A stretch of 5,675 bases of DNA from Marinosulfonomonas sp. (GCA_002732995.1 NVTS01000019.1:5783-11457); one strand, 5' to 3'; counted from the first letter of the stretch, positions 1-5,675 are shown. The notes: generated by a model from the sequence alone, not told the origin. A program made the numbers and translations.

Positions 1-565
1 ATGTGCCCTGCTTTGCCCCGTCCGCCAAATCCAGCGGCAGGTGGAACATCCGGTAATCCACATCCGCGAGCGCAAGCCCCAACAGGCGCACACTCTCGAT
101 CCGCTTTTCAAACCTGAAACCGGTTGCCCAGTCTGCGGCCGTGCTGCTCGCCAAATGCCCCTCGAATTCTTGCAGCACACGGTCCAGAATCGCCTCGCAC
201 ATGGCGCTGTCTGTGCGGGTCGGGAGGCGTTGCGCGGCCTCGGATTGTATCACATGGCCCAGTGTTTGCACCTCAATCACCGCAGCAAGCGCCTGAGTGT
301 CGAACACCGCAACCCCCTTGGCACCATGCGGCCCCTCAAGCATCAGCAGCAGCGCATTCTTATCCAGCACATCCAGCAATTTCGCCTGATTCAGCCGATC
401 TTCCTTGATCGATAGCACCCGCACGGCCAGCCCCAGCACAACCTGCGCCGCCTTGGACAGCGCCAGCCGAAACGCCTTGGCGGGGGTCATGCCCACACCG
501 TCCGTGGGCGCACGACCCGTTCCAGCCTTGCGCCGAAGGACCGAAAGTTCTGTCTGATCGTTCAT
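1..565 (-). CDS. FliM/FliN-family flagellar motor switch-like protein, 3' end cut by window edge
   Basis: Reading leftwards from the ATG at 565-563, an open frame of 188 codons runs off the window without a stop. The protein begins MNDQTELSVLRRKAG, then MTPAKAFRLALSKAAQVVLG. Around residues 60-130 it has an alpha/beta pattern with KNALLLMLEGPHGAKGVAVF and RLPTRTDSAMCEAILDRVL, and it reaches LALADVDYRMFHLPLDLADG near the edge. This resembles the middle (CheC-like) domain of the FliM/FliN-family proteins of Rhodobacterales; the C-terminal SPOA domain would lie outside the window. The EIDALL-type CheY-binding peptide at the N-terminus of classical FliM is not visible. The start is only weakly supported (ACGGAAAAT precedes ATG). 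The gene follows the histidine kinase by 54 bases with no terminator-like hairpin between them, so read-through from the kinase operon is plausible. A lone TACAAT hexamer (606-601) could be a -10 element, but no matching -35 is visible. The family call is by recognition and moderately sure. Confidence 0.72.
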   Translation of the reverse strand, partial: MNDQTELSVLRRKAGTGRAPTDGVGMTPAKAFRLALSKAAQVVLGLAVRVLSIKEDRLNQAKLLDVLDKNALLLMLEGPHGAKGVAVFDTQALAAVIEVQTLGHVIQSEAAQRLPTRTDSAMCEAILDRVLQEFEGHLASSTAADWATGFRFEKRIESVRLLGLALADVDYRMFHLPLDLADGAKQGT

Positions 566-619
566 ATTTTCCGTCACTATCCGGCCTGTTTACCCACCAG
601 ATTGTAGCGATAATATGGT

Positions 620-3316
620 TTAGGAATGGTTGACGCCAACGCTAGAACGGCGCTCGTTTGGCAAAGACACCCGAAACGCAGCCCCACCCTGCCCTGGCAA
701 GTAGTCCACACTACCGCCCAGATTACTCATAACCTCACGGCAGATCGCCAAACCCAGCCCGGCACCACCCGCCGCACGATGATCGCCAAGCCGCGAGAAT
801 TTCTCGAAGATCAACGGCTGGCTTTTGGCCGGAATCCCCGCGCCATTGTCGATGAAATCCACCTCGACCACACCCGCCGCCGTCCGCACCTTGATCTGTA
901 ATTCCGGAGCATCCGCGGCGCAGTATTTACAGGCATTGGCAATCAGGTTGATGAACACCTGCGACAAGCGGTCAGGGTCGGTCATAACCGACACATGTTC
1001 ACCGCTTGATGCGCGCTTGAACCGCATCCGCCCGTCGATCCCCGCACTGACCACCGATCGCTCGATCACATCATACAAATCGACCGTTCGCATGTTCAAT
1101 TTGACCTGCCCGTTTTCCAGCACGCTCAGGTCCAGAAGATCATCCAGCAGCCGCGTCAAACGAATAGTTTCGTCGTGAATAATCGTCGCGTATTTCTTGC
1201 GCTCCCTGCCCGTCACCCCGCCATCACGCAGGATTTCCGAAAACGCCCGGATCGAGGTCATCGGGGTGCGCAATTCGTGGCTGATCTGGCTCAAAAACGC
1301 GTCCTTTTGCACCGACAAATCCGTCAGTTTCTCATTCACCTCGCGCAATTGTCGCGCGGTGCGGCCCAGCTCGGCCGATTTTTCCTCAAGCTGGCTGGAA
1401 TATTCCATCATCTGCGCGGTTTCATCCGCCACCGCCATCAGATCATCGACCGACACGCTGGAGCCGCCAACAATCTGGCCAATCATCGCATGCCCTGTCG
1501 CAGCTCCGACCGAACCCGACAATTCGCGCTCTAATCGTTGCAAAAATTCCGGCGATGTATCCGGCAAAAACCCTGCCTTGCCCTGACGTTCCGCGGCCCG
1601 TGTAAACAACCCCTGCGCCTGCTCCGGTCCCAGAATGCGCTGCGCCATCACCAGTAAATCCTCGGCCTCGACCACCCCGCCAAACCAGCCTTGTGAATTC
1701 GGATTATGATCGAACACATTGACAAATTGCGCGCCCTGCAGGCGCTCTTGCGGCTTGGGAAAACTGCTCAGCGACCCGACGCAAAACGCGATGGTGTTCA
1801 GCGCCAAACTCCAGAACAGCGCATGCAGCAGCGGATCCATCCCGCTGACCCCGAACAGGCCTTGCGGGCGCAACCAGCCGATGCCAAACGGCCCGTCCGC
1901 CAGCACCGACACGGGCAGGATGAACGATCCACCAAAACTGGGCAAAAACAGCGTGTAGGCCCACAATGCAAACCCCGTCAGCAGCCCCGCCGCCGCCCCC
2001 ACCTTTGTCGCCCCTCGCCAGAAAATGCCGCCCAGCATCGCCGGCAAAAACTGCGCCACCCCGACGAACGAGATCAACCCGATCGCCGCCAGCGCAGCAC
2101 CACCGCCAGACACGCGAAAATACGCATAGCCCAGCGCCAGAATAACCGCGATGGAAATACGCCGCGACACCAGAACCACCTGTCGCACATCGCCCGACAC
2201 GGTTGCGCCTTGATGCGCCATACTTAACCAGATCGGCATCACAATGTGGTTTGACACCATCGTCGACAGCGCAATCGCCGCGATGATCACCATGGATGTG
2301 GCCGATGAAAACCCGCCCAGAAACGCCAAAATCGCCAACCCGTCGCGCCCCTGTGACAACGGCACTGTCAAGACGAACAAATCGGGGTTTGATCCGGCTG
2401 GCAACAGGTCCAGCCCGACCACCGCAATCGGCACCACAAACAGGCTCATCAGGAACAGGTATAGCGGGAATGCCCAACTGGCCGTGGCCAAATGGCGCTC
2501 GTCTACATTTTCGACCACCATGACCTGAAACATCCGCGGCAGGGTCAAAAACGCCACCGCCGACAGGAACGTAAGACTGACCCAGCGCCCCGGTTTCATA
2601 TCCCAATCCGCAATCGGCGAGGTATCAATGCGCGCCAGAATGTCACCGGCCCCGTCCGCCACGCCCCAAACCACGAACACCCCGACCGCGATCAACGCAA
2701 ACAGTTTCATCACTGCCTCGGCAGCAATCGCTGTGACCACGCCGTAATGGCGCTCGTTGGCGTCCAGATTACGGGTGCCGAACAGCACGGTGAACAGCGC
2801 CAATCCAGCCGCCACCCACAGGGCCGTTGCGTTCAAATCCGACGCACCCCACGCGCCACCTGACCTGTCTTGGGCAAACACCGCGAATGACACTGTCACC
2901 GATTGCAATTGCAGCGCGATATAAGGCGTGGTGCCGATCACCGCCATCAGGGTGACAATCACCCCCAACAGGTTGGATTTGCCGTAGCGCGATGAAATCA
3001 GATCGGCAATCGAGGTAATGCGTTGGCTGCGCCCGATCCGCACCAGTTTACGCAATATCCACCACCAGCCGACCATCACCAATGTCGGCCCCAGATAGAT
3101 GGTCACAAATTCCAGACCGGAGCGCGCCGCATAGCCAACCGCGCCGTAAAACGTCCACGCGGTGCAATAAACCGACAGGCTTAACGTGTAAACCAGCGGT
3201 GATCGCAGCCATCCCAATTGCCCACGCCGCGCGCGCCGGTCCGCCACAAAAGCAATCAGGAACAGCGCCACCACATAGGCCAGACAGACAGCGATCAGGA
3301 TGTTGAACGACAGCAT
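620..3316 (-). CDS. CbrA-like hybrid sensor: sodium:solute symporter domain - STAC - histidine kinase
   Basis: This 898-residue inner-membrane protein combines a transporter with a histidine kinase. Residues 1 to about 515 are a multi-helix sodium:solute symporter (SSS/SLC5) domain. It includes VYCTAWTFYGAVGYAARSG (49-67) and a Ser/Thr-rich helix around GGFSSATSMV (334-343), the region that in PutP-type symporters contributes to the Na+ site. Residues about 545-640 match a STAC domain (EAEDLLVMAQRILG, then DETAQMMEYSSQLEEKS). A short coiled coil leads to the DHp domain with H-box FLSQISHELRTP, phospho-acceptor His680. The catalytic domain has an N-box (Asn790, Asn794, Lys797), G1 (DNGAGIP, 823-829), F-box (FEKF, 837-840) and G2 (GAGLGLAI, 851-858), so it appears enzymatically complete. 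Unlike Pseudomonas CbrA, no PAS domain separates STAC from DHp. No receiver is fused; the cognate receiver is encoded two genes upstream. The start ATG shares one base with the preceding stop (TGATG), with AGGA 12 bases before it. The ligand cannot be read from the sequence; relatives respond to amino acids, acetate or general carbon status. Confidence 0.95.
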   Translation of the reverse strand: MLSFNILIAVCLAYVVALFLIAFVADRRARRGQLGWLRSPLVYTLSLSVYCTAWTFYGAVGYAARSGLEFVTIYLGPTLVMVGWWWILRKLVRIGRSQRITSIADLISSRYGKSNLLGVIVTLMAVIGTTPYIALQLQSVTVSFAVFAQDRSGGAWGASDLNATALWVAAGLALFTVLFGTRNLDANERHYGVVTAIAAEAVMKLFALIAVGVFVVWGVADGAGDILARIDTSPIADWDMKPGRWVSLTFLSAVAFLTLPRMFQVMVVENVDERHLATASWAFPLYLFLMSLFVVPIAVVGLDLLPAGSNPDLFVLTVPLSQGRDGLAILAFLGGFSSATSMVIIAAIALSTMVSNHIVMPIWLSMAHQGATVSGDVRQVVLVSRRISIAVILALGYAYFRVSGGGAALAAIGLISFVGVAQFLPAMLGGIFWRGATKVGAAAGLLTGFALWAYTLFLPSFGGSFILPVSVLADGPFGIGWLRPQGLFGVSGMDPLLHALFWSLALNTIAFCVGSLSSFPKPQERLQGAQFVNVFDHNPNSQGWFGGVVEAEDLLVMAQRILGPEQAQGLFTRAAERQGKAGFLPDTSPEFLQRLERELSGSVGAATGHAMIGQIVGGSSVSVDDLMAVADETAQMMEYSSQLEEKSAELGRTARQLREVNEKLTDLSVQKDAFLSQISHELRTPMTSIRAFSEILRDGGVTGRERKKYATIIHDETIRLTRLLDDLLDLSVLENGQVKLNMRTVDLYDVIERSVVSAGIDGRMRFKRASSGEHVSVMTDPDRLSQVFINLIANACKYCAADAPELQIKVRTAAGVVEVDFIDNGAGIPAKSQPLIFEKFSRLGDHRAAGGAGLGLAICREVMSNLGGSVDYLPGQGGAAFRVSLPNERRSSVGVNHS

Positions 3317-3582
3317 CAGTCGATGTCATCCTGCTCGGTTTCAATCCTTCGCAACCGGCGCGAAAGGATCATCGCGGAAACAATCAGAACGATCCAGACC
3401 CCGAACAGGTAAATTACCCCGACTGAAGTTACCCGCGAACCTTCGTCGCCACCCCTGCCCCACAAAATGGGCAAACACAGCGCCAGAAACCCCAGAATCG
3501 GCAACAGACGCGCCGCATCAACGGTGCGCCGCTGCCGGTAACTTTCGCGCTCCAGAAACAGGGGTTCGCGCCGCTCGTTCAC
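3316..3582 (-). CDS. Small two-helix membrane protein, possible accessory subunit of the symporter-kinase
   Basis: An 88-residue protein with a charged N-terminus (MNERREPLFLERESYRQRR), a first hydrophobic helix at about 26-41 (LLPILGFLALCLPILW), a short polar loop, a second helix at about 52-73 (VGVIYLFGVWIVLIVSAMIL) and a basic-then-acidic tail (SRRLRRIETEQDDID). By the positive-inside rule both ends should face the cytoplasm. The start is GTG at 3582-3580, overlapping the regulator's TGA stop as GTGA; its own stop overlaps the kinase start as TGATG. Such double overlap strongly suggests coupled translation and fixed stoichiometry with both partners. It has the same general form as the small DUF4212 partner of acetate-type symporters and the small CbrX-type frame preceding cbrA in Pseudomonas, but I see no clear sequence identity to either. 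A role in assembly or tuning of the sensor is inference. That it is a real gene is well supported by context and by its tidy topology. Confidence 0.85.
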   Translation of the reverse strand: MNERREPLFLERESYRQRRTVDAARLLPILGFLALCLPILWGRGGDEGSRVTSVGVIYLFGVWIVLIVSAMILSRRLRRIETEQDDID

Positions 3583-3947
3583 GCCTGCACCAGTTCCTGG
3601 ACGCAGGCCAATACTTCCTTGTTGGAAAACGGCTTGGTCATGAACCGGCTGGCCCCCAGACGTTCCGCCATCTCGCGGTCCTTGATCTGGCCCCGCGCGG
3701 TCAGCATCAGCACCGGCAACGCCGTCGTGGCCTCCCCCTCGCGCAAATCCTGCAACACATCAAACCCCGACCGCCCCGGCAACATCACATCCAGTATCAC
3801 CACATCCGGCGCATGGCGCTCGACGGCGGCTATGGCCGTGGTCCCGTCCGCATGGGTCGCCACGATCCAGCCATCGCGTTTCAGTATATAACTGATCGCC
3901 TCGATGATATTCGGCTCATCCTCGATCAGCAGAACTTTTTTCCCCAT
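3579..3947 (-). CDS. Single-domain response regulator (receiver only)
   Basis: A 122-residue CheY-like receiver with no output domain. It has the acidic pair Glu9-Asp10 (LLIEDEPN), phospho-acceptor Asp53 (VVILDVMLPGRSG), the conserved Thr83 (MLTARG), the aromatic switch position Phe102 and Lys105 in the TKPF motif, so it should accept phosphate and switch. The likely donor is His680 of the symporter-kinase in the same operon. The receiver reads more like the N-terminal half of an OmpR/PhoB regulator than like a chemotaxis CheY, but the stop is followed directly by the GTG of the next gene, and no winged-helix sequence exists in any frame there. It must therefore work by protein contact, as a phosphate sink, or in a relay. 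The start ATG has a strong ribosome binding site, GGGGAGGG, eight bases upstream (3963-3956). It is the first gene of the operon and sits behind a candidate promoter and palindrome. Confidence 0.95.
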   Translation of the reverse strand: MGKKVLLIEDEPNIIEAISYILKRDGWIVATHADGTTAIAAVERHAPDVVILDVMLPGRSGFDVLQDLREGEATTALPVLMLTARGQIKDREMAERLGASRFMTKPFSNKEVLACVQELVQA

Positions 3948-3955
3948 CCGTCACA

Positions 3956-3963
3956 CCCTCCCC
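3956..3963 (-). promoter_or_regulatory. Ribosome binding site of the response regulator
   Basis: On the minus strand GGGGAGGG lies eight bases before the ATG at 3947. It is the strongest Shine-Dalgarno match in the window and fixes the start codon of the first operon gene. The two downstream genes have only AGGA at longer spacing, consistent with their relying on translational coupling. Confidence 0.7.
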
Positions 3964-3974
3964 GGTTGACCCTG

Positions 3975-3990
3975 ATTGACAACCGTCAAT
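3975..3990. promoter_or_regulatory. Palindrome ATTGAC-N4-GTCAAT, possible operator or 5'-UTR hairpin
   Basis: A perfect 6-base inverted repeat with a 4-base centre (attgac aacc gtcaat) lies 27-42 bases upstream of the response-regulator ATG. Relative to the candidate promoter at 4033-4005 it would fall just downstream of the transcription start, a usual place for a repressor site. A further half-site-like copy (GTCAACCGGG after GTCAATCAGG on the minus strand, 8 of 10 matches) follows at 10-base spacing, one helical turn. The sequence is seen directly; the operator role is inference. Confidence 0.4.
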
Positions 3991-4004
3991 ACCCGCGCAG
4001 GTCG

Positions 4005-4033
4005 ACTATCCATAAGTTAGGGGGCTAAGTCAA
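4005..4033 (-). promoter_or_regulatory. Candidate sigma-70 promoter of the signalling operon
   Basis: On the minus strand TTGACT (4033-4028, 5 of 6 to TTGACA) and GATAGT (4010-4005, 4 of 6 to TATAAT) are separated by exactly 17 bases. Transcription would start near 3998, leaving a leader of about 50 bases before the response regulator that contains the 3975-3990 palindrome. Match quality and position are good, but alphaproteobacterial promoters are loose and chance matches occur. Confidence 0.45.
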
Positions 4034-4106
4034 AACTCTTTGGGTTTGGAGCGGAGAGAAACGGCGGCTGTGCAAACGAAGCTGTCAATCGGGCAGCCGA
4101 AATGTC

Positions 4107-4143
4107 GAAAATTCCGGCATGGAAAATTCCGGCATGGAAAATT
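4107..4143. repeat. 15-base tandem direct repeat, about 2.5 copies
   Basis: The unit gaaaattccggcatg occurs perfectly at 4107-4121 and 4122-4136, followed by a partial copy gaaaatt at 4137-4143. The last part runs into the left arm of the inverted repeat at 4136-4153, so the two structures overlap. The 15-base period is a multiple of three, but no credible reading frame crosses it. Confidence 0.85.
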
Positions 4144-4153
4144 ACAATTTTCC
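4136..4153. repeat. Perfect inverted repeat, 8-base arms
   Basis: ggaaaatt ac aattttcc is a perfect palindrome with a 2-base centre. As RNA it would form a short AT-rich stem; as DNA it could be a dimeric protein site. No T run follows it in the minus direction, so it is not a standard terminator for the phosphatase gene. Confidence 0.75.
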
Positions 4154-4157
4154 AGAT

Positions 4158-4177
4158 CGTTTTCTTTCAAGAAAACG
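4158..4177. repeat. Perfect inverted repeat, 9-base arms
   Basis: cgttttctt tc aagaaaacg is a perfect inverted repeat with a 2-base centre, starting four bases after the 4136-4153 repeat. A weaker one (cactg-N6-cagtg, 4183-4198) follows. On either strand the stem could fold with a 4-6 base loop. It may be a hairpin at the end of the phosphatase transcript or part of a dispersed repeat; it lacks the GC-rich stem and U tail of an intrinsic terminator. Confidence 0.7.
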
Positions 4178-4268
4178 TTTCACACTGCCAATACAGTGCA
4201 TGGTCAATCTGGGCTCGAACCGGCCTTTCCATTGTCGTAGACACCAACCATTTTCACACCCCCTAAGA

Positions 4269-4829
4269 TCACACCCTCACCCCCAGCACCCTATACCCCC
4301 AAACCCCGCCGCTCTGCTCCACAGCCATCGGCAAAGCATTCTGCGCCAAGCGCATCGGCGGCTCTAGCGCCACGTATTCCTGCGCCGCAATCCACAGCCC
4401 GCCGTGCGCTACAATCAACGTATTGGGCCCAAGGTTAATCGCATTTTGCATCGCCCCCCAGACCCGCTGACGAAACGCCGAAAAACTCTCGCCATTTGGC
4501 GGCACATATTTGCCCGCCCAGTAATCCGGCACCCAGTCGCCATAAGGCTCGCCCTGATGATCCCCCAGATGACATTCCATCAGATCATCATCATAGCTAA
4601 TCTCCAAGCCATTAAGCGCTGCCACCGCCTCGGCTGTGTGCCTCGTGCGCGATAACGGGCTGGCGATGATACGGGCAATCGGCTCGGCCTGCAAAATCTT
4701 GGCGGCCTCAAGCGCCTGCGCCCGCCCCACATCATTCAGTTGTGAATCCGACTGGCCCTGAATAATCTTGTCTACGTTCCATTGGGTCTGGCCATGCCGC
4801 AAAAAATAAAACGGAGTGTTGGTAATCAT
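4269..4829 (-). CDS. Histidine phosphatase family protein (phosphoglycerate-mutase-like)
   Basis: A 186-residue protein of the branch-1 histidine phosphatase superfamily, which moves phosphate through a phosphohistidine. The signature FLRHGQTQWN gives Arg11 and nucleophile His12. SPLSRTRHTAEA (57-68) supplies the second catalytic arginine, Arg61. Glu85 in LMECHLGDHQGE is the likely proton donor, and IVAHGGLW carries the second catalytic histidine, His142. All four core residues are present, so it should be active. At under 200 residues it fits the small bacterial phosphatases (GpmB, CobC or broad-specificity types) better than a glycolytic mutase, which is usually longer. The substrate cannot be named. 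The start ATG (4829-4827) is preceded by AGGA at good spacing (taggatgacaaATG). No signal peptide, so cytosolic. It is monocistronic as far as the window shows, with a 321-base gap to the next gene on the same strand and a divergent pseudogene behind it. Confidence 0.93.
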   Translation of the reverse strand: MITNTPFYFLRHGQTQWNVDKIIQGQSDSQLNDVGRAQALEAAKILQAEPIARIIASPLSRTRHTAEAVAALNGLEISYDDDLMECHLGDHQGEPYGDWVPDYWAGKYVPPNGESFSAFRQRVWGAMQNAINLGPNTLIVAHGGLWIAAQEYVALEPPMRLAQNALPMAVEQSGGVWGYRVLGVRV

Positions 4830-4957
4830 TTGTCATCCTATATGTTGCTGCCCGACCCTAGCACCGAATATTGCAAAATCCACCGGTATCTAACAGATCG
4901 AACCCCACCGTATCATTACGCGCCCGATATGCGCCAGACATATCACCAGACACCAAT
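4830..4957. promoter_or_regulatory. Divergent intergenic region between phosphatase and EamA pseudogene
   Basis: These 128 bases must hold the phosphatase promoter (minus) and the former promoter of the EamA gene (plus). The phosphatase Shine-Dalgarno AGGA is at 4836-4839 (+ strand tcct). I find no pair of good -35 and -10 elements on either strand and no clear operator. Confidence 0.4.
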
Positions 4958-5675
4958 ATGGATGCGCCAATGCCCACCCCTAAACCAAACCTCTGGATCG
5001 AGGGCGCGCTCCTCGCTCTGCTCGCACTCTTGTGGGGCTCCAGCTACCTGTTTATCAAAATCGCCGTGGCTGACATTCCGCCAATCACCCTGATTGCAAT
5101 TCGGGTCAGCATCGCGTGCGCGTTCCTGCTGGCCGTGGTCTATCTGCGTGGGGCCAGCAATACGTCGACAGTGGCCTCGCCAGCGTGCTGAATTCAACAG
5201 CGCCGGTATTTGTGTTCTTCATCACCCTGCTGATCACCCGCCACGAGGCAATCAGCCCGCTGAAACTCGGCGGCGCCATGCTTGGCCTGATCGGGGTTGT
5301 GCTGATTGTCGGCGCCGAGGCCCTTGGCGGCATCGGCTACCAGATTGCGGGCGCCCTCGCGGCCCTGACCGGCGCATTGCTCTACGCTTGCGCCGCGATT
5401 TAAGGCAAAAACCTTGCCCATCTTACGCCCACTGTGTCCTCGGCCGGCACCATGATCTGGGCAACGCTCTGCCTTGTGCCGCTGGCCCTTGTGCTTGATC
5501 GGCCGTGGACCTTGCCCCCCTCGCCCAGTGCTCTGGTCGCCGCCCTCATCCTTGCCGTGTTTTGCACCGGAGCTGCATTGCTGATCTGTTTTTCGGCTGC
5601 TCAAAACCCTCGGATCACTTGGCGTGACCAGTCAGGCCTACCTGCGGGCCGGTGTTGGCGTGGCGCTCGGGGTGA
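4958..5675 (+). pseudogene. EamA/DMT-family transporter, decayed (deletion, nonsense and frameshift), continues past window
   Basis: The remains of an inner-membrane drug/metabolite-superfamily (EamA) exporter. From ATG 4958 (or ATG 4970; neither has a strong ribosome site) the frame gives LLALLALLWGSSYLFIKIAV and a following helix up to YLRG, typical of the first EamA repeat. At about 5147-5153 the frame changes: WGQQYVDSGLASVLNSTAPV continues in another frame, and roughly 30-40 residues normally lying between are missing, so a deletion of length 3n+1 fused a site reading CGTGG to one reading GTGGGG. The second frame runs through FVFFITLLITRHEAISPLKL and GVVLIVGAEALGG to TAA at 5401-5403, where relatives probably have Tyr (CAAI-stop-GKNL). 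It then reads on in frame to AALLIC. A T5 run at 5589-5593 causes a third break: removing one T restores FRLLKTLGSLGVTSQAYLRAG. Three independent lesions make function very unlikely. The lower-frame residues still look conserved, so decay is recent. Confidence 0.88.

Larger units (their letters stand above)
3948..4268. other. 321-base intergenic region with repeats between phosphatase and signalling operon
   Basis: No convincing gene lies here. The part next to the response regulator (3948-4040) holds its ribosome binding site, palindrome and candidate promoter. The part at 4107-4198 holds a 15-base tandem repeat and three inverted repeats, and is clearly more AT-rich than its surroundings. 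The stretch 4200-4268 downstream of the phosphatase stop shows no hairpin followed by a T run in the minus direction, so no classical intrinsic terminator is visible. The segment at 4202-4251 contains GGTTCGAGCC on the minus strand, which recalls a tRNA T-arm, but no cloverleaf can be built around it. The structure suggests a dispersed repeat element, an operator-rich region or a small-RNA locus; the sequence alone does not decide. Confidence 0.6.

Noticed and set aside
41..415. Plus-strand open frame of 124 residues at the left edge
   Set aside because: It is antisense to the FliM/FliN-like gene, whose minus-strand frame is open throughout and has recognisable content.
1704..2606. 300-residue open frame on the minus strand inside the kinase gene
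   Set aside because: It is an out-of-frame shadow of the symporter domain: GC-rich codon bias gives long Gly/Arg-rich frames, and no domain is visible.
3300..4028. 242-residue plus-strand open frame antisense to the small protein and response regulator
   Set aside because: It is rich in Arg, His, Pro and Gln, typical of antisense shadows, and lies over two well-supported genes on the other strand.
4158..4177. Intrinsic terminator for the phosphatase gene
   Set aside because: The stem is AT-rich, has no T run after it in the minus direction, and lies about 90 bases past the stop codon.
4142..4201. 19-codon minus-strand frame MHCIGSVKRFLERKRSGKL
   Set aside because: It has no Shine-Dalgarno sequence and runs through the palindromes; too short to support without conservation data.
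4040..4240. 66-residue plus-strand open frame over the repeat region
   Set aside because: It merely translates the 15-base tandem repeat (RHGKFRHGK), has no ribosome binding site and no recognisable domain.
4204..4251. 15-codon minus-strand frame beginning MVGVYDNGKAG
   Set aside because: There is a G-rich stretch upstream but nothing else supports translation; may be chance.
4871..4957. Upstream extension of the EamA gene to ATG 4871
   Set aside because: The extra 29 residues are polar and unlike EamA N-termini, which begin shortly before the first helix; starts at 4958 or 4970 fit better.
5194..5604. Minus-strand 136-residue frame over the EamA pseudogene
   Set aside because: It is a Gly/Lys/Gln-rich antisense shadow without domain, while the plus strand retains clear EamA sequence.

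Overview
The window looks like a chromosomal piece of an alphaproteobacterium, most likely Rhodobacterales (Roseobacter-type). This rests on the GC-rich coding sequence, the style of the proteins, and the combination of a CbrA-like transporter-fused histidine kinase with a FliM/FliN-family protein lacking the canonical FliM N-terminus. The taxonomic call is inference from protein character, not from a marker gene.

Reading along the minus strand, which carries all the intact genes: a histidine-phosphatase-family protein (4829-4269) is followed by a 321-base gap rich in repeats. A tight three-gene signalling operon comes next. It holds a stand-alone receiver-domain response regulator (3947-3579), an 88-residue protein with two membrane helices (3582-3316), and an 898-residue histidine kinase whose N-terminal half is a sodium:solute-symporter domain joined through a STAC domain to a DHp/CA kinase core (3316-620). 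The first two junctions overlap by 4 and 1 bases (GTGA and TGATG), so translation is probably coupled. After a 54-base gap lies the 5' part of a FliM/FliN-family flagellar switch-like gene, cut by the window edge (565-1). A plausible sigma-70 promoter, a 6-4-6 palindrome and a strong ribosome binding site sit just upstream of the response regulator.

On the plus strand, divergent from the phosphatase, is a decaying EamA/DMT-family transporter gene (4958 to the right edge). It has at least three separate lesions: an internal frameshifting deletion, an in-frame TAA, and a +1 slip in a T run.

Functional reading: the symporter-kinase senses or transports a small solute, signals through STAC to His680, and phosphorylates Asp53 of the receiver protein. 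The receiver has no DNA-binding output, so it must act by protein-protein contact or in a phosphorelay. The small membrane protein encoded between them is a good candidate for an accessory subunit of the sensor. The adjacent FliM/FliN-like gene raises the untested idea that the output touches motility. The phosphatase and the dead transporter look unrelated to this operon.
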